This document shows positions 1 through 8,595 of a stretch of 64,000 nucleotides of DNA, in pieces. Made by a program: the position numbers and the translations under genes. The DNA is from Streptomyces liangshanensis (GTDB lineage Bacteria > Actinomycetota > Actinomycetes > Streptomycetales > Streptomycetaceae): assembly GCF_011694815.1 (NCBI RefSeq), contig NZ_CP050177.1, positions 2,345,001-2,409,000 on the forward strand. Direction: 5' to 3'. The notes beneath the pieces were generated by a model. It worked only from the letters and a program-made list of their open reading frames with translations, was not told the DNA's origin and did not search any database. Position 1 is the stretch's first letter. Every line of letters starts with the position of its first letter.

Positions 1-273
1 GAGAGAGCGGCTCCATAACCGAATATGCGACCGAAGCAAATGTGATCAAAGTGGCAAAATTCGAGGTCGCAGCGCTGCGGCGGAAGGCCATAGGGGTCTC
101 GATCGGGTGATCGAGGGCGACAGGGAATCTTGACCACCCATTTGAGTGCGATCCGCAGAAGTGCCTACTCGGCCACGGAAGCCGCTGTTAGCTTCATTTG
201 CCGGAGCGCGTGCAGATTCCCTTTTCGCCATTTCGCCGAGTGCGGTTTCAGCCAGATCAGTCGAGGACAGAAA
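1..273. other. Left-edge non-coding stretch
   Basis: No gene is supported here. The first 60 bases are noticeably richer in A and T than the rest of the window, which fits the edge of an acquired segment or the promoter of the pore-former gene. An in-frame TTG at 130 would extend that gene but has no ribosome binding site. I see no clear -35/-10 pair. Confidence 0.4.
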
Positions 274-1368
274 TTGCCTTCCAACGCGTACAACCTGGAA
301 CGGGCCAAGCGCCAGCCGCTGACGAAGAAGAACCTGCGGGAACTCAATATCGAGCAGACCTGGCAGTCCATCCTGGAGCACCCCAAGCTGGTCTACGTCG
401 ACGAGTACGGGGTGCGGCACAAGCCTGTCGGGTTCTCCGTGAACAAGTCGAGCTTCGGGTCCTTCCCCGGCACCGCGTACCAACTGGGCTGGCTCGCCTA
501 CATGAACCTCGGCGAGCCGCTGATCGAGGAGCGGCGCAACATCACCCAGCCGCCGCCCGACACGTTCTCCTCGCGCACCTACGTCAACCGCAGCGGGTCC
601 GACATGAACTTCACCGACTCGGTCGACTTCAACGTGTCGAACGGGGCGACCTGGTCGCTCTCGGGCGACACGAAGCTCACCTTCGGCGGCAACGTCAGCG
701 CCCAGCTCCAGCTGCAGTTGCAGAACAAGCTCGGCCTGAACCTGCAGGGGCAGCTCGGGACGCAGCTCAAGAACGAGATGGCGAACAAGAACGCCAACAC
801 GATGACCAGCAAGAACAGCAAGGACAGCGTGGGAGCGGACAACGCCAACACCGTCGACGTCTCGGTGAGTAACGGGATGACGAACTCCGCCTCGGCCTCG
901 ATGACCGGCTCGGTGGATTTCACCACCACGGGCAGCGCCTCCGGCACCGCGGGTCTCAACGCCGCGCTGGCCCAAGGCATCGCGGCCTCAGTCGGAGGTT
1001 CCCTGACCACCAGCTGGGCCTCGAAGTCCCAGATCTCCGGCACCGTCCCGCCGAACTCTCGCGTGGAGACCATCGTCACGCAGCGCCGTGCCCTCAAGCA
1101 GTACACCTACGAGATCCCGGTGACCTTCTCCGGGCTCCTCGCGGTGAAGTACGACGTGCCGGTGACCGTCCTGTCGCCGCCGCAGCCGGACGCCTACCCC
1201 CGGCGTGACCAGCTGGTCGCCCGCGACATGAGCGACCTCGACCTGGACGGCGGCGGCTTCCGCATGAAGGGGCTGGCCGAGGTGGTCTCCGCCCTGGAGG
1301 TTCACCACACGATGTTCGACGGCGAGAGCCTCACCGACAGCGAACGAGACCTGTACAAGAAGCCGTGA
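274..1368 (+). CDS. Aerolysin-type (ETX/MTX2-like) beta-pore-forming protein, putative
   Basis: This 364-residue protein has the layout of aerolysin-type pore-formers. From about residue 100 to 255 it is a run of alternating strands rich in Ser, Thr, Asn and Gln, the kind of amphipathic region that becomes the beta-barrel. It is followed by VPPNSRVETIV (from residue 258) and a long strand pair (QYTYEIPVTFSGLL). The first 100 residues, a possible receptor-binding part, are unlike anything I recognise. No signal peptide or membrane helix is seen, so release would need lysis or a special route. TTG 274 was chosen because GAGG sits 7 bases upstream; the open frame runs back to TTG 130. A small gene follows immediately, implying an operon. 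The family call rests on strand pattern, not an alignment. Confidence 0.6.
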   Translation: MPSNAYNLERAKRQPLTKKNLRELNIEQTWQSILEHPKLVYVDEYGVRHKPVGFSVNKSSFGSFPGTAYQLGWLAYMNLGEPLIEERRNITQPPPDTFSSRTYVNRSGSDMNFTDSVDFNVSNGATWSLSGDTKLTFGGNVSAQLQLQLQNKLGLNLQGQLGTQLKNEMANKNANTMTSKNSKDSVGADNANTVDVSVSNGMTNSASASMTGSVDFTTTGSASGTAGLNAALAQGIAASVGGSLTTSWASKSQISGTVPPNSRVETIVTQRRALKQYTYEIPVTFSGLLAVKYDVPVTVLSPPQPDAYPRRDQLVARDMSDLDLDGGGFRMKGLAEVVSALEVHHTMFDGESLTDSERDLYKKP

Positions 1369-1406
1369 CCGGCGGGCTGCCGCCACGACGACCAGAGGTG
1401 ACGACC

Positions 1407-1907
1407 ATGGTGTTCAAAAACGTCTTCGACTCCGCCGGAACGGGCGCGGGGCTCTTCTCGGTGACCACTGACCGCGACAAGCCGCGACCGGGAGCGGGCG
1501 TCGACTTCGAGGACGCTGACGACGACACGTACGACGACACGACCACAAGCCTGTTCACCAGCGGAATCCACGGTGCGTCCCACCGGGCGAAGATCGTGCA
1601 GGAGCAGGCGCCCGAAGCCCGGGTCATCCTTGGCTTCCTCGCTTCCTTCATCCAGACCACCCAGGCATCCGCCGGCACGCAGGCCGCCTACGCCCAGGAC
1701 CCCGGCTCGGTGTCCACGGCGGCGGCCGCCGGCATGGAGAAGTCCAGCGAGACCGTGACCCGGCACAGCGACCTGCAGAAGGACGAGGGCCTGCAGGCAC
1801 CGAAGAGGGACGACTTCAAAGCACCGGACGCCCCGGCATCGCCCAAGGCGGATCAGCCCCCCAAAGCGCCCAAGGCCACCGCCGAGAAGCCGTCCGACTC
1901 CAAGTAG
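1407..1907 (+). CDS. Uncharacterised partner of the pore-former gene
   Basis: I do not recognise this 166-residue protein. The middle has one short hydrophobic stretch (VILGFLASFI, near residue 85). The N-terminal part is acidic, with a Glu/Asp/Thr run near residues 35-50, and the last 50 residues are a disordered Lys/Pro/Ala tail. ATG 1407 is preferred because GAGG lies 8 bases before it; a GTG at 1365 overlapping the previous stop is possible. It starts 38 bases after the pore-former gene with no terminator between them, so co-transcription is likely. A role as chaperone, immunity or assembly factor for the pore-former is a guess from position only. Confidence 0.6.
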   Translation: MVFKNVFDSAGTGAGLFSVTTDRDKPRPGAGVDFEDADDDTYDDTTTSLFTSGIHGASHRAKIVQEQAPEARVILGFLASFIQTTQASAGTQAAYAQDPGSVSTAAAAGMEKSSETVTRHSDLQKDEGLQAPKRDDFKAPDAPASPKADQPPKAPKATAEKPSDSK

Positions 1908-1918
1908 GTTCACAGGTC

Positions 1919-1954
1919 CGATTGGTCAGGGGCGGTACCGCCCCTGACCAATCG
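1919..1954. terminator. 36-bp perfect palindrome, bidirectional terminator
   Basis: Two 18-base arms meet with no spacer at 1936/1937; the left arm is CGATTGGTCAGGGGCGGT. It sits exactly between two convergent genes, so it probably ends transcription from both sides. It lacks a T-tract, as is usual in Streptomyces. Confidence 0.8.
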
Positions 1955-1959
1955 TGCGT

Positions 1960-3504
1960 TCACACAGGGAGCAGCTGCCACTGCCGGTCGCGGTGGTCGC
2001 CCTGCGCCCCGTACTGCTTGACCACGGCAGGGGCGTTGGTCTCGACGCGCAGCAGCAGACCGCTGTTGTGGTTCGCGATCTCGTAAACCCGCGGGGTGTC
2101 GGCCAGCGACCCCACCGGGATCAGCCGCCACTGCTGGTGGTCCGCACCGTTGCCCTCGTAGGCCCGCTGCACGACGACCGCCCCGTCTGCCGTTCCCCCT
2201 CCGACGACTTCGAGGACCTTGCCGCTGCGCAGGTTCTCGATCCGGTACAGGATGTCGCCGCCGTCCTGACCTGTCGCGATCAGCCGCCACTGCTGGTGAG
2301 CCCTGGGGGAGGAAAGGGACTGGTGGATCTCGGCGCCGTCCTTTGTGGACTCACGCAAGACCCCCATCCGCAGCCTACTGCGCACGTTGGCCCAGGAGAC
2401 CACGGTGCCCGACTCGGGAAGCCCGGCCATCCTCTGCGACGCGATCTTCCGGATCCGGTTGTTGAGGTGGTCGGCGATGTAGAGGGTGTCGACACAGTCC
2501 ACAGCGAGCCCGAACGGGTAGTTCAGCTGGGCGGCTGCGGCCGGGCCGTCGTCGCCGCCGAAACCCGCGGTGCCCTTGCCGGCGAGCGTAGCGATCTGCC
2601 CGTCCGGCGTCACCTTCCGGACGCGGTGGTTGTTGTAGTCGGAGATGTAGAGGGTGCCGGCGCTGTCCACCACCACCCCCAGTGGCAGGTTCAGCTGTGC
2701 AGAGGTCGCCGGGCCGCCGTCACCGCTGAATCCCGCGGTGCCCTTACCGACGACCGTGCTGATGGTCCCGTCGGACGCGACCTTGCGGACGCGGTGGTTG
2801 TTCCCATCGGTGATGTACAGGATGTCCGCGTCATCCACCGCCAAGGCGTACGGGCGGTTCAACTGCGCGGAAACCGCCGGGCCGTCGTCTCCCTTGTATC
2901 CCGCTACGCCGGTCCCCGCGACCGTACTGATCTTTCCGTCTGCGCTGACCTTCCGCACCCGGTTGTTGCTGTGGTCGGAGATGTAGAGAGCGCCGGAGCT
3001 GTCCACCGCCACCCCCAACGGATAGTTCAACTGCGCCTTGGAGGCCGGACCTCCGTCACCGCTGAACCCCGCGACGCCCGTTCCGGCCACTGTGTCGATC
3101 TTCCCCTCAGGGGTGATCACCCGAACCCGGTGGTTCGCGGCATCAGTGACGTACACACTGCCCCCCGCGTCCACCGCCACCTCGCGCGGGCAGTTCAGCA
3201 GCGCCGAGGCAGCAGGACCGCCGTCACCCCGGTAGCCGGCCCCGGCACCGGCGACCGTGCTGACTTTGCCGTCGGTACTGATCTTCCGGACCCGGTGGTT
3301 GTTGTAGTCGGAGAAGTAGAGGCTGCCGGTGCTGTCCAGCGCGATGCCGTACGGACGATTCAGCTGAGCCGCGACGGCCGGCTCGTTGTCTCCCTTGAAC
3401 CCCGCTACCCCCGTCCCCGCGACCGTGTTGATCCGGGGTGCCGACTCCTCGCTGCCGGTGGCTGCCGCTTGTGGAGTGCCCACTGTCGTCCCTTCGCTGT
3501 TCAC
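1960..3504 (-). CDS. NHL-repeat beta-propeller protein with C-terminal ricin-type lectin domain
   Basis: The 514-residue product starts with six NHL-type repeats of about 56 residues (residues 25-360). Each reads like TVAGTGVAGFSGDGGPA, then AQLN-P-GVAVD, then LYISDYNNHRVRKV, enough for a six-bladed propeller. A ricin B-like trefoil follows (about 385-514), marked by HQQWRL, HQQWRL and RQWQL. No signal peptide is evident. Propeller and lectin parts both suggest binding to glycans or protein partners; no catalytic residues are seen. GTG 3504 has a GGGCGG run upstream. The gene converges on the pore-former operon across a shared terminator. A functional tie to that operon is possible but unproven. 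Confidence 0.85.
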   Translation of the reverse strand: MNSEGTTVGTPQAAATGSEESAPRINTVAGTGVAGFKGDNEPAVAAQLNRPYGIALDSTGSLYFSDYNNHRVRKISTDGKVSTVAGAGAGYRGDGGPAASALLNCPREVAVDAGGSVYVTDAANHRVRVITPEGKIDTVAGTGVAGFSGDGGPASKAQLNYPLGVAVDSSGALYISDHSNNRVRKVSADGKISTVAGTGVAGYKGDDGPAVSAQLNRPYALAVDDADILYITDGNNHRVRKVASDGTISTVVGKGTAGFSGDGGPATSAQLNLPLGVVVDSAGTLYISDYNNHRVRKVTPDGQIATLAGKGTAGFGGDDGPAAAAQLNYPFGLAVDCVDTLYIADHLNNRIRKIASQRMAGLPESGTVVSWANVRSRLRMGVLRESTKDGAEIHQSLSSPRAHQQWRLIATGQDGGDILYRIENLRSGKVLEVVGGGTADGAVVVQRAYEGNGADHQQWRLIPVGSLADTPRVYEIANHNSGLLLRVETNAPAVVKQYGAQGDHRDRQWQLLPV

Positions 3505-4295
3505 CGACCGCCCGCTACAGCCGGTTGCGTATTGATCTCAGCAAGTGACAGGGGTCGCCGGTCAGGAAAGTCACTGATGGGTGCATTCACGCTTCCCGTT
3601 GACGGCGCTCAGCCCCCAGCGGTGTGACGAACGGGCGCGACAAGCCGCGCGGCCGGCTACCTGCGCCGGACAATTGCACGCTGCCTGACATGCTGCGCGT
3701 CCGGATGAGAAACGAATCCCGGCCGACGCATGGGTGCGGCCGGTATCCGGCCGACCCGTTGGGGGTCCGAGGACACCCGGGACCTGGACCGTGACGCGCT
3801 GCTCGCACACGGCCGCCTCGTCAACGCCAAACGACCACCCCGGTCGTCTCGGACGCGGCGCTCTCGCCGCGGAGGGCGGAGGGCGGAGGACCCGGGTCGG
3901 CGTTCGTCCGGTGTCCGGTGCGGGGCACGGAATGCGCCACAGTTCGAGGCCGCCGTTCGTGCGTTCGCCTTCCCGTGGACAACACTGCGTTCATCGATGA
4001 CACATTCGAGTTTGACGCGGACGGGGTCCGGCAGGTCGGGGCGGCGGGAACCCGCGACGGCATCGCGGTGATCACCGGCGAAACGTCCGCTTAACGAACA
4101 GGGCCTCTCGGGCAGCGGACCGTTTCCGGCCAACTTCTTGACGCGGTCCTGACAGACGGGTGCCACGGCTGCAACTCTTCCCCCGTTCTCCGCACCACCC
4201 GCACAGCACCACGTCGTACCGCAGCACCCGCTCCGCTCGCTCTGCCCGGGCTGCTCACCGTGCGGCCCGGTACCCCCATCGCAGAAGGAGTTCGC
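3505..4295. other. Long intergenic stretch before the metalloprotease gene
   Basis: Apart from one possible 39-codon open frame at 3975-4094, I see no gene here. Composition is mixed and the open frames on either strand lack the third-position bias of real genes. The last 150 bases probably hold the promoter of the metalloprotease gene, but no convincing -35/-10 pair stands out. Confidence 0.4.
3975..4094 (+). CDS. Possible small acidic protein or gene remnant
   Basis: A GTG-started frame of 39 codons ends in TAA. Its product is acidic and reads like a real protein (it contains FIDDTFEFDADGV and DGIAVITGE), unlike the neighbouring open frames. No ribosome binding site precedes the GTG, so it may be the 3' end of a decayed gene. 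Confidence 0.25.
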   Translation: MDNTAFIDDTFEFDADGVRQVGAAGTRDGIAVITGETSA

Positions 4296-6329
4296 GTGAG
4301 ACCCACGCCCAGCCGTCGTGCCACCGCGACCGGCGCTCTGATCGCCGCAGCAGCTCTTCTCTCCGTCGGTGTGCAGGCCGGCACCGCCACCGCACAGCCC
4401 GACAGCGCCCCCAAGGCACCGGTCGCCGGCAAGGCGGACCCCGGTGCGCTGCCGCGCGATCTCTCCCCCGCCCAGCGCGCCGCGCTGATAAAGGCGGCCG
4501 ACGCTTCCAAGGCGGACACCGCCAAGGAGCTCGGCCTGGGCGCACAGGAGAAGCTCGCGGTCCGCGACGTCGTCCAGGACGCCGACGGCACCACGCACAC
4601 CCGCTACGAGCGCACCTACGCGGGCCTGCCGGTCCTCGGCGGTGACCTCGTCGTCCAGGAGACGAAGGCGGGGAAGACCGAGTCGGTCACGAAGGCGTCG
4701 AAGGCCGTTCTGAAGAACGTCGACACCTCCGCGGACGTCACGCCGGCCATCGCCGAGAAGCAGGCCCTCGGCCTCGCCGCGGCGGACGGTTCGAAGAAGA
4801 CCGAGGCCGACCGCGCCCCGCGCAAGGTCGTCTGGGCCGCCCAGGGCACGCCGACCCTGGCGTACGAGACGGTCGTCGGCGGGCTCCAGCACGACGGGAC
4901 CCCGAACGAGCTGCACGTCGTCACGGACGCCACCACCGGCAAGAAGATCTTCGAGTGGCAGGCCGTCGAGAACGGCGTGGGCAACACCCAGTACAACGGT
5001 CAGGTCACCCTCGGCTCCACCCAGTCGGGCTCGACCTGGAACCTGACCGACGCCGCGCGCGGCAACCACCGCACGTACAACCTCAACCGGGGTACGTCGG
5101 GTACCGGCACCCTCTTCTCGGGTCCGGACGACGTCTGGGGCAACGGCGTCGCCTCCAACGCGGAGACCGCCGCGGCCGACGCCGCCTACGGCGCGGCGGA
5201 GACGTGGGACTACTTCAAGAACGTGCACGGCCGCAACGGCATCCGCGGTGACGGAGTCGGCGCGTACTCCCGCGTGCACTACGGCAACAACTACGTCAAC
5301 GCGTTCTGGCAGGACGCCTGCTTCTGCATGACGTACGGCGACGGCTCGGGCAACGCGAAGCCCCTCACGTCCCTCGACGTGGCGGCCCACGAGATGTCCC
5401 ACGGCGTCACCGCCAACACCGCCGGCCTGATCTACAGCGGTGAGTCGGGCGGCCTCAACGAGGCCACCTCCGACATCTTCGCCGCCGCCGTCGAGTTCTA
5501 CTCGAACACGGCCGCGGACCCGGGTGACTACCTGGTCGGCGAGAAGATCGACATCAACGGCAACGGCACCCCGCTGCGCTACATGGACAAGCCGAGCAAG
5601 GACGGCGCGTCCAAGGACGCGTGGTACTCGGGCCTCGGCGGCATCGACGTCCACTACTCCTCGGGCCCGGCGAACCACTTCTTCTACCTGCTCTCCGAGG
5701 GCAGCGGCGTCAAGACCGTCAACGGCGTCACCTACGACTCGCCGACCTCGGACGGCCTGCCGGTGACCGGCATCGGCCGGGCCAAGGCCGAGCAGATCTG
5801 GTTCAAGGCGCTCTCCACGAAGTTCACCAGCTCCACGAACTACGCGGCCGCCCGTACCGGCACCCTCGCCGTCGCCAGTGACCTCTACGGCGGCACGAGC
5901 AGCGTCGAGTACAAGGCCGTCCAGGACGCCTGGGCCGCCATCAACGTCGGCACCCGCTCGGGCACGCCGCCGCCGGACCCGAGCAAGGTCTTCGAGTCCA
6001 CCACCCAGGTCGCCATCCCGGACAACGGTGCCGCGGTCACCTCGACGGTCAACGTCACCGGCATCACGGGCAACGCCCCGACCAACCTCCAGGTCAGCGT
6101 GGACATCACGCACACCTGGCGCGGTGACCTGGTCATCGACCTGGTGGCCCCGGACGGTACGGCCTACCGCGTCAAGGCGGCCAGCAGCGGCGACTCGGCG
6201 GACAACGTGGTCGAGACGTACACCGTGAACGCCTCCTCGGAGGTCGCCAACGGTGCCTGGAAGCTCCGCGTCCAGGACGTCGCGTCGGCGGACACCGGCC
6301 GGATCAACAGCTTCAAGCTCCAGTTCTGA
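4296..6329 (+). CDS. Secreted M4-family (thermolysin-like) neutral zinc metalloprotease
   Basis: A preproenzyme of 677 residues. Residues 1-34 are a signal peptide ending in GTATA, followed by a propeptide (FTP and PepSY-like, about 35-215). The catalytic domain carries HEMSH (His365, Glu366, His369) with the third zinc ligand Glu389 in GGLNEATSD, 24 residues after the first His as in thermolysin. The catalytic His is in DVHYSSGPANHFF. A C-terminal P-type beta domain (about 560-677) with THTWRGDLVIDLVAPDGT follows a Pro-rich linker. It would cleave extracellular proteins for nutrition. GTG 4296 has a strong site (AGAAGGAG) 5 bases upstream; an earlier in-frame start is less likely. Confidence 0.95.
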   Translation: MRPTPSRRATATGALIAAAALLSVGVQAGTATAQPDSAPKAPVAGKADPGALPRDLSPAQRAALIKAADASKADTAKELGLGAQEKLAVRDVVQDADGTTHTRYERTYAGLPVLGGDLVVQETKAGKTESVTKASKAVLKNVDTSADVTPAIAEKQALGLAAADGSKKTEADRAPRKVVWAAQGTPTLAYETVVGGLQHDGTPNELHVVTDATTGKKIFEWQAVENGVGNTQYNGQVTLGSTQSGSTWNLTDAARGNHRTYNLNRGTSGTGTLFSGPDDVWGNGVASNAETAAADAAYGAAETWDYFKNVHGRNGIRGDGVGAYSRVHYGNNYVNAFWQDACFCMTYGDGSGNAKPLTSLDVAAHEMSHGVTANTAGLIYSGESGGLNEATSDIFAAAVEFYSNTAADPGDYLVGEKIDINGNGTPLRYMDKPSKDGASKDAWYSGLGGIDVHYSSGPANHFFYLLSEGSGVKTVNGVTYDSPTSDGLPVTGIGRAKAEQIWFKALSTKFTSSTNYAAARTGTLAVASDLYGGTSSVEYKAVQDAWAAINVGTRSGTPPPDPSKVFESTTQVAIPDNGAAVTSTVNVTGITGNAPTNLQVSVDITHTWRGDLVIDLVAPDGTAYRVKAASSGDSADNVVETYTVNASSEVANGAWKLRVQDVASADTGRINSFKLQF

Positions 6330-6345
6330 CGCACCACCGATGAGC

Positions 6346-6387
6346 AGAAGTGCCGCCCGGAGTGTGACCACTCCGGGCGGCACTTCT
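6346..6387 (+). terminator. Hairpin terminator after the metalloprotease gene
   Basis: A 19-bp perfect stem (left arm AGAAGTGCCGCCCGGAGTG) with a TGAC loop lies 16 bases after the metalloprotease stop codon. Confidence 0.85.
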
Positions 6388-6441
6388 GTGACACGCCCCG
6401 CGGAGCGATGAGTCCGGGCGCCTGACGGGGTCTCCTCGGGT

Positions 6442-7059
6442 ATGACTCGAATCATCGCCGACATCTCGGTCTCCCTCGACGGCTTCGTCACCGGACCCGA
6501 CCCCGGCCCGGACAACGGCCTGGGCACCGGTGGCGAGGCGCTGCACACCTGGGCGTTCTCCGACGACCCCGAGGACCGCCGGATCCTGAGCGAGGGCACC
6601 GCCCGTTCGGGCGCCGTCGTCCTCGGCCGTCACCTCTTCGACGTGGTCGACGGGCCGCAGGGCTGGGACAACAGCGTCGGCTACGGCGCCGGCGAGGTCG
6701 GCAGGCCGGCGTTCGTCGTCGTGACGAGCGCACCGCCCGCGTCGCTGCGGACCACCGAACTCGACTGGACGTTCGTCACCACCGGCCTGCCCGACGCCGT
6801 CGCCACCGCGCGCGAGAAGGCCGAGGCGGCGGCCGCCGCGCGCGGCAAGGACCTCGACGTCGTCCTGATGGGGGGCAGTGCCACGATCGCCTCGGCGCTC
6901 GACGCCGGGCTCGTCGACATGCTGGTGCTGCACCTGTCGCCCGTCGTCCTCGGCGGCGGGACCCCGCTGTTCACGCGCGCGGCGCCGCGCACGCTCGTCC
7001 AGCGCGGCGTGCTCGCGACCTCCACCGCGACGCACCTGACCTACGACGTCCTGGGGTGA
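6442..7059 (+). CDS. Dihydrofolate reductase-fold (RibD C-terminal type) oxidoreductase
   Basis: This 205-residue protein begins with the typical MTRIIADISVSLDGFVTGP of the DHFR/RibD-C superfamily. It has the central GAVVLGRHLFD and the nucleotide-binding VVLMGGSATIASALDAGLVD. Members bind NAD(P)H; the substrate of this stand-alone group is generally unknown, and it should not be read as the housekeeping DHFR. Length is normal. ATG 6442 is the natural start, although the site upstream is weak. It lies alone between two terminators. Confidence 0.9.
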   Translation: MTRIIADISVSLDGFVTGPDPGPDNGLGTGGEALHTWAFSDDPEDRRILSEGTARSGAVVLGRHLFDVVDGPQGWDNSVGYGAGEVGRPAFVVVTSAPPASLRTTELDWTFVTTGLPDAVATAREKAEAAAAARGKDLDVVLMGGSATIASALDAGLVDMLVLHLSPVVLGGGTPLFTRAAPRTLVQRGVLATSTATHLTYDVLG

Positions 7060-7090
7060 CCGGCCCCCGTACCGGCGCGTGACAAGCAGA

Positions 7091-7126
7091 GGCGCGGCCT
7101 TGCCGTCCGTTCGGCAAGACCGCGCC
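7091..7126. terminator. Hairpin terminator between convergent genes
   Basis: A 15-bp stem with one mismatch (left arm GGCGCGGCCTTGCCG) and loop TCCGTT lies between the reductase gene and the convergent alginate lyase gene. Confidence 0.8.
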
Positions 7127-7142
7127 CACGTACTCGGAAGGG

Positions 7143-8384
7143 TCAGTTGGGGTTGCCCGCGTTCGTCAGGGTCTCCCACGCCACAAACAGGTTGTTCGTG
7201 CCCGACGGGCGCTGGCGCTCGGTGAGCGTCTGGGTGTTGGCCATCGCGACGCCGTGGAGCGTGTTCAGGGTGTTGAAGCCGACCTCGGTGATCGGGCCGA
7301 GGCCCCGGACCACACTGCCGCCGCACAGGTTGGACGGTACGGGCTGCGCCTGGATCTCGTAGCGGGACTGGAAGCCCAGCGCCTGCCGCAGCCGCTCACC
7401 GACCTGCGGGTACAGGTCCTGCCCCTGGAGGCGCGCGGTCTCCAGGACGTGCGAGATGGACGAGATGCCGTACCCGGTGTGGACGAAGTCGCGGCAGGTC
7501 TCCTGGGTGAGGCCGGTCATCGCCGAGCCGAACGTGCTCTGGCCCTGCCAGTAGTTGACGATCTTCGCCGTGGTGTTGAGGTTCTGGCTCGGGACCGTCT
7601 TCGGCAGGGCGCCGTCCGAGGCCAGGTAGATGTAGGCCGGCACCCGGGTCAGGTAGCGGCTGATCGAACTGTCGTAGGCGCTCTTGTCGTTGAGGTAGAC
7701 GGCGATGCTGGTGGACGCCTCCACCATCGTCAGCTCCCAGTTGCCGTTGGAGTTGGAACCGGCGAGGAGCTTCGGCAGGTAGACGTTGCGCAGCATCGTG
7801 TCGAAGCGGCCCGAGTTGGCCCAGTTGCCGCGTACGTACTTGATGATCTCCGCGGCCTTGGGCCAGGAGGAGCCGGCCCAGCCGGTCTGGAGCGGCGCGT
7901 TGGAGTTGGTGTGGTCCTTGATCGTGGCGGACCAGGCGTCCATGAGCTGGATCGCCTTCTGCGCGTAGGCGTCGTCGCGCGTGATGTACCAGATCAGCGC
8001 GTCGGTGTACGCGGCGATCGCGTCCTCACGCTCGTCCGTGCAGCCGTTGTTGGGGTTGGAGAAGGAGCCGCACTCGACGGTCGCGCGGGGCTTGGCCGTG
8101 CGGGACAGGGACGCGTACTTGCTGGCGACCATCTGGTCGTACGCGGCCTTCCAGGGCTGCGCCCCTGCCTGCACCTTGCTGCGGACGAAGTCGAGTTGGG
8201 CGGTGTTGAGGTTCACGCCGGGGTGCGTGAAGGCCGCGGGGGCGGCGGCGACGGCCGGGGCGGCGACCGCGGCCGTCACCTCCTCCGGGGTCTTCGCGGA
8301 GGCGGGAGCCATGAAGACGGCGGCGGTGAGGCCGGCCAGGGCGGCGGAGAGTCCGAGAACTCTCGCGATGGGTCCGGGGCGCAT
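7143..8384 (-). CDS. Secreted alginate lyase family protein
   Basis: The 413-residue product has a signal peptide (residues 1-30, ending APASA) and an alpha-helical alginate lyase-type domain (about 60-380). Recognisable segments are AFTHPGVNLNTAQLDFVR, NGNWELTMVEASTSIAVYLND and HTGYGISSISHVLETA, which carry the conserved Asn, Glu, His and Tyr of the family. It should depolymerise a uronate-containing polysaccharide outside the cell; the exact substrate cannot be told. ATG 8384 has GGAAGG 8 bases upstream. It is a single gene with its own promoter, which carries a sugar-responsive operator motif (see 8474-8513). Confidence 0.85.
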   Translation of the reverse strand: MRPGPIARVLGLSAALAGLTAAVFMAPASAKTPEEVTAAVAAPAVAAAPAAFTHPGVNLNTAQLDFVRSKVQAGAQPWKAAYDQMVASKYASLSRTAKPRATVECGSFSNPNNGCTDEREDAIAAYTDALIWYITRDDAYAQKAIQLMDAWSATIKDHTNSNAPLQTGWAGSSWPKAAEIIKYVRGNWANSGRFDTMLRNVYLPKLLAGSNSNGNWELTMVEASTSIAVYLNDKSAYDSSISRYLTRVPAYIYLASDGALPKTVPSQNLNTTAKIVNYWQGQSTFGSAMTGLTQETCRDFVHTGYGISSISHVLETARLQGQDLYPQVGERLRQALGFQSRYEIQAQPVPSNLCGGSVVRGLGPITEVGFNTLNTLHGVAMANTQTLTERQRPSGTNNLFVAWETLTNAGNPN

Positions 8385-8473
8385 GTGGGGGGCCTTCCGG
8401 GTCAGGGGAGGTCCTCAACTCGATTCACCCATATGAACGTCGGGTGAAGTTGTGAACCGTTGTTGGAACGAGG

Positions 8474-8513
8474 AACTTAGGACCAACACATGGACACGTC
8501 AAGGTCTGGACCA
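8474..8513 (-). promoter_or_regulatory. Alginate lyase promoter with chitinase-type operator
   Basis: On the minus strand, TTGACG (8497-8502) is separated by 17 bases from TAAGTT (8474-8479). Overlapping the -35 is TGGTCCAGACCT (8502-8513), the same 12-base word known as the direct repeat in Streptomyces chitinase promoters and close to the DasR-type element. A partial second copy (TTGGTCCT) lies in the spacer. The leader would be about 80 bases. Confidence 0.6.
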
Positions 8514-8529
8514 GTGCCCGGAAACGCGA

Positions 8530-8562
8530 TCAGGGCCGGACTCCCCGGGAGTCCGGCCCTGA
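8530..8562 (-). terminator. Hairpin terminator after glgP
   Basis: Near-perfect inverted repeat TCAGGGCCGGACTC with a CCCGG-type loop, located just past the end of glgP on the minus strand. Confidence 0.8.
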
Positions 8563-8595
8563 CCTGCGGTTGTTCGACACGCACGGTTCGGCGCG

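Noticed and set aside
3657..6599. A very long open frame on the minus strand across the metalloprotease gene
   Set aside because: It mirrors the GC-biased third positions of the real gene, has no recognisable domain, and the plus strand has a full metalloprotease.
6442..7059. Housekeeping dihydrofolate reductase (folA)
   Set aside because: The sequence fits the stand-alone RibD-C group rather than FolA, and no thyA is adjacent.
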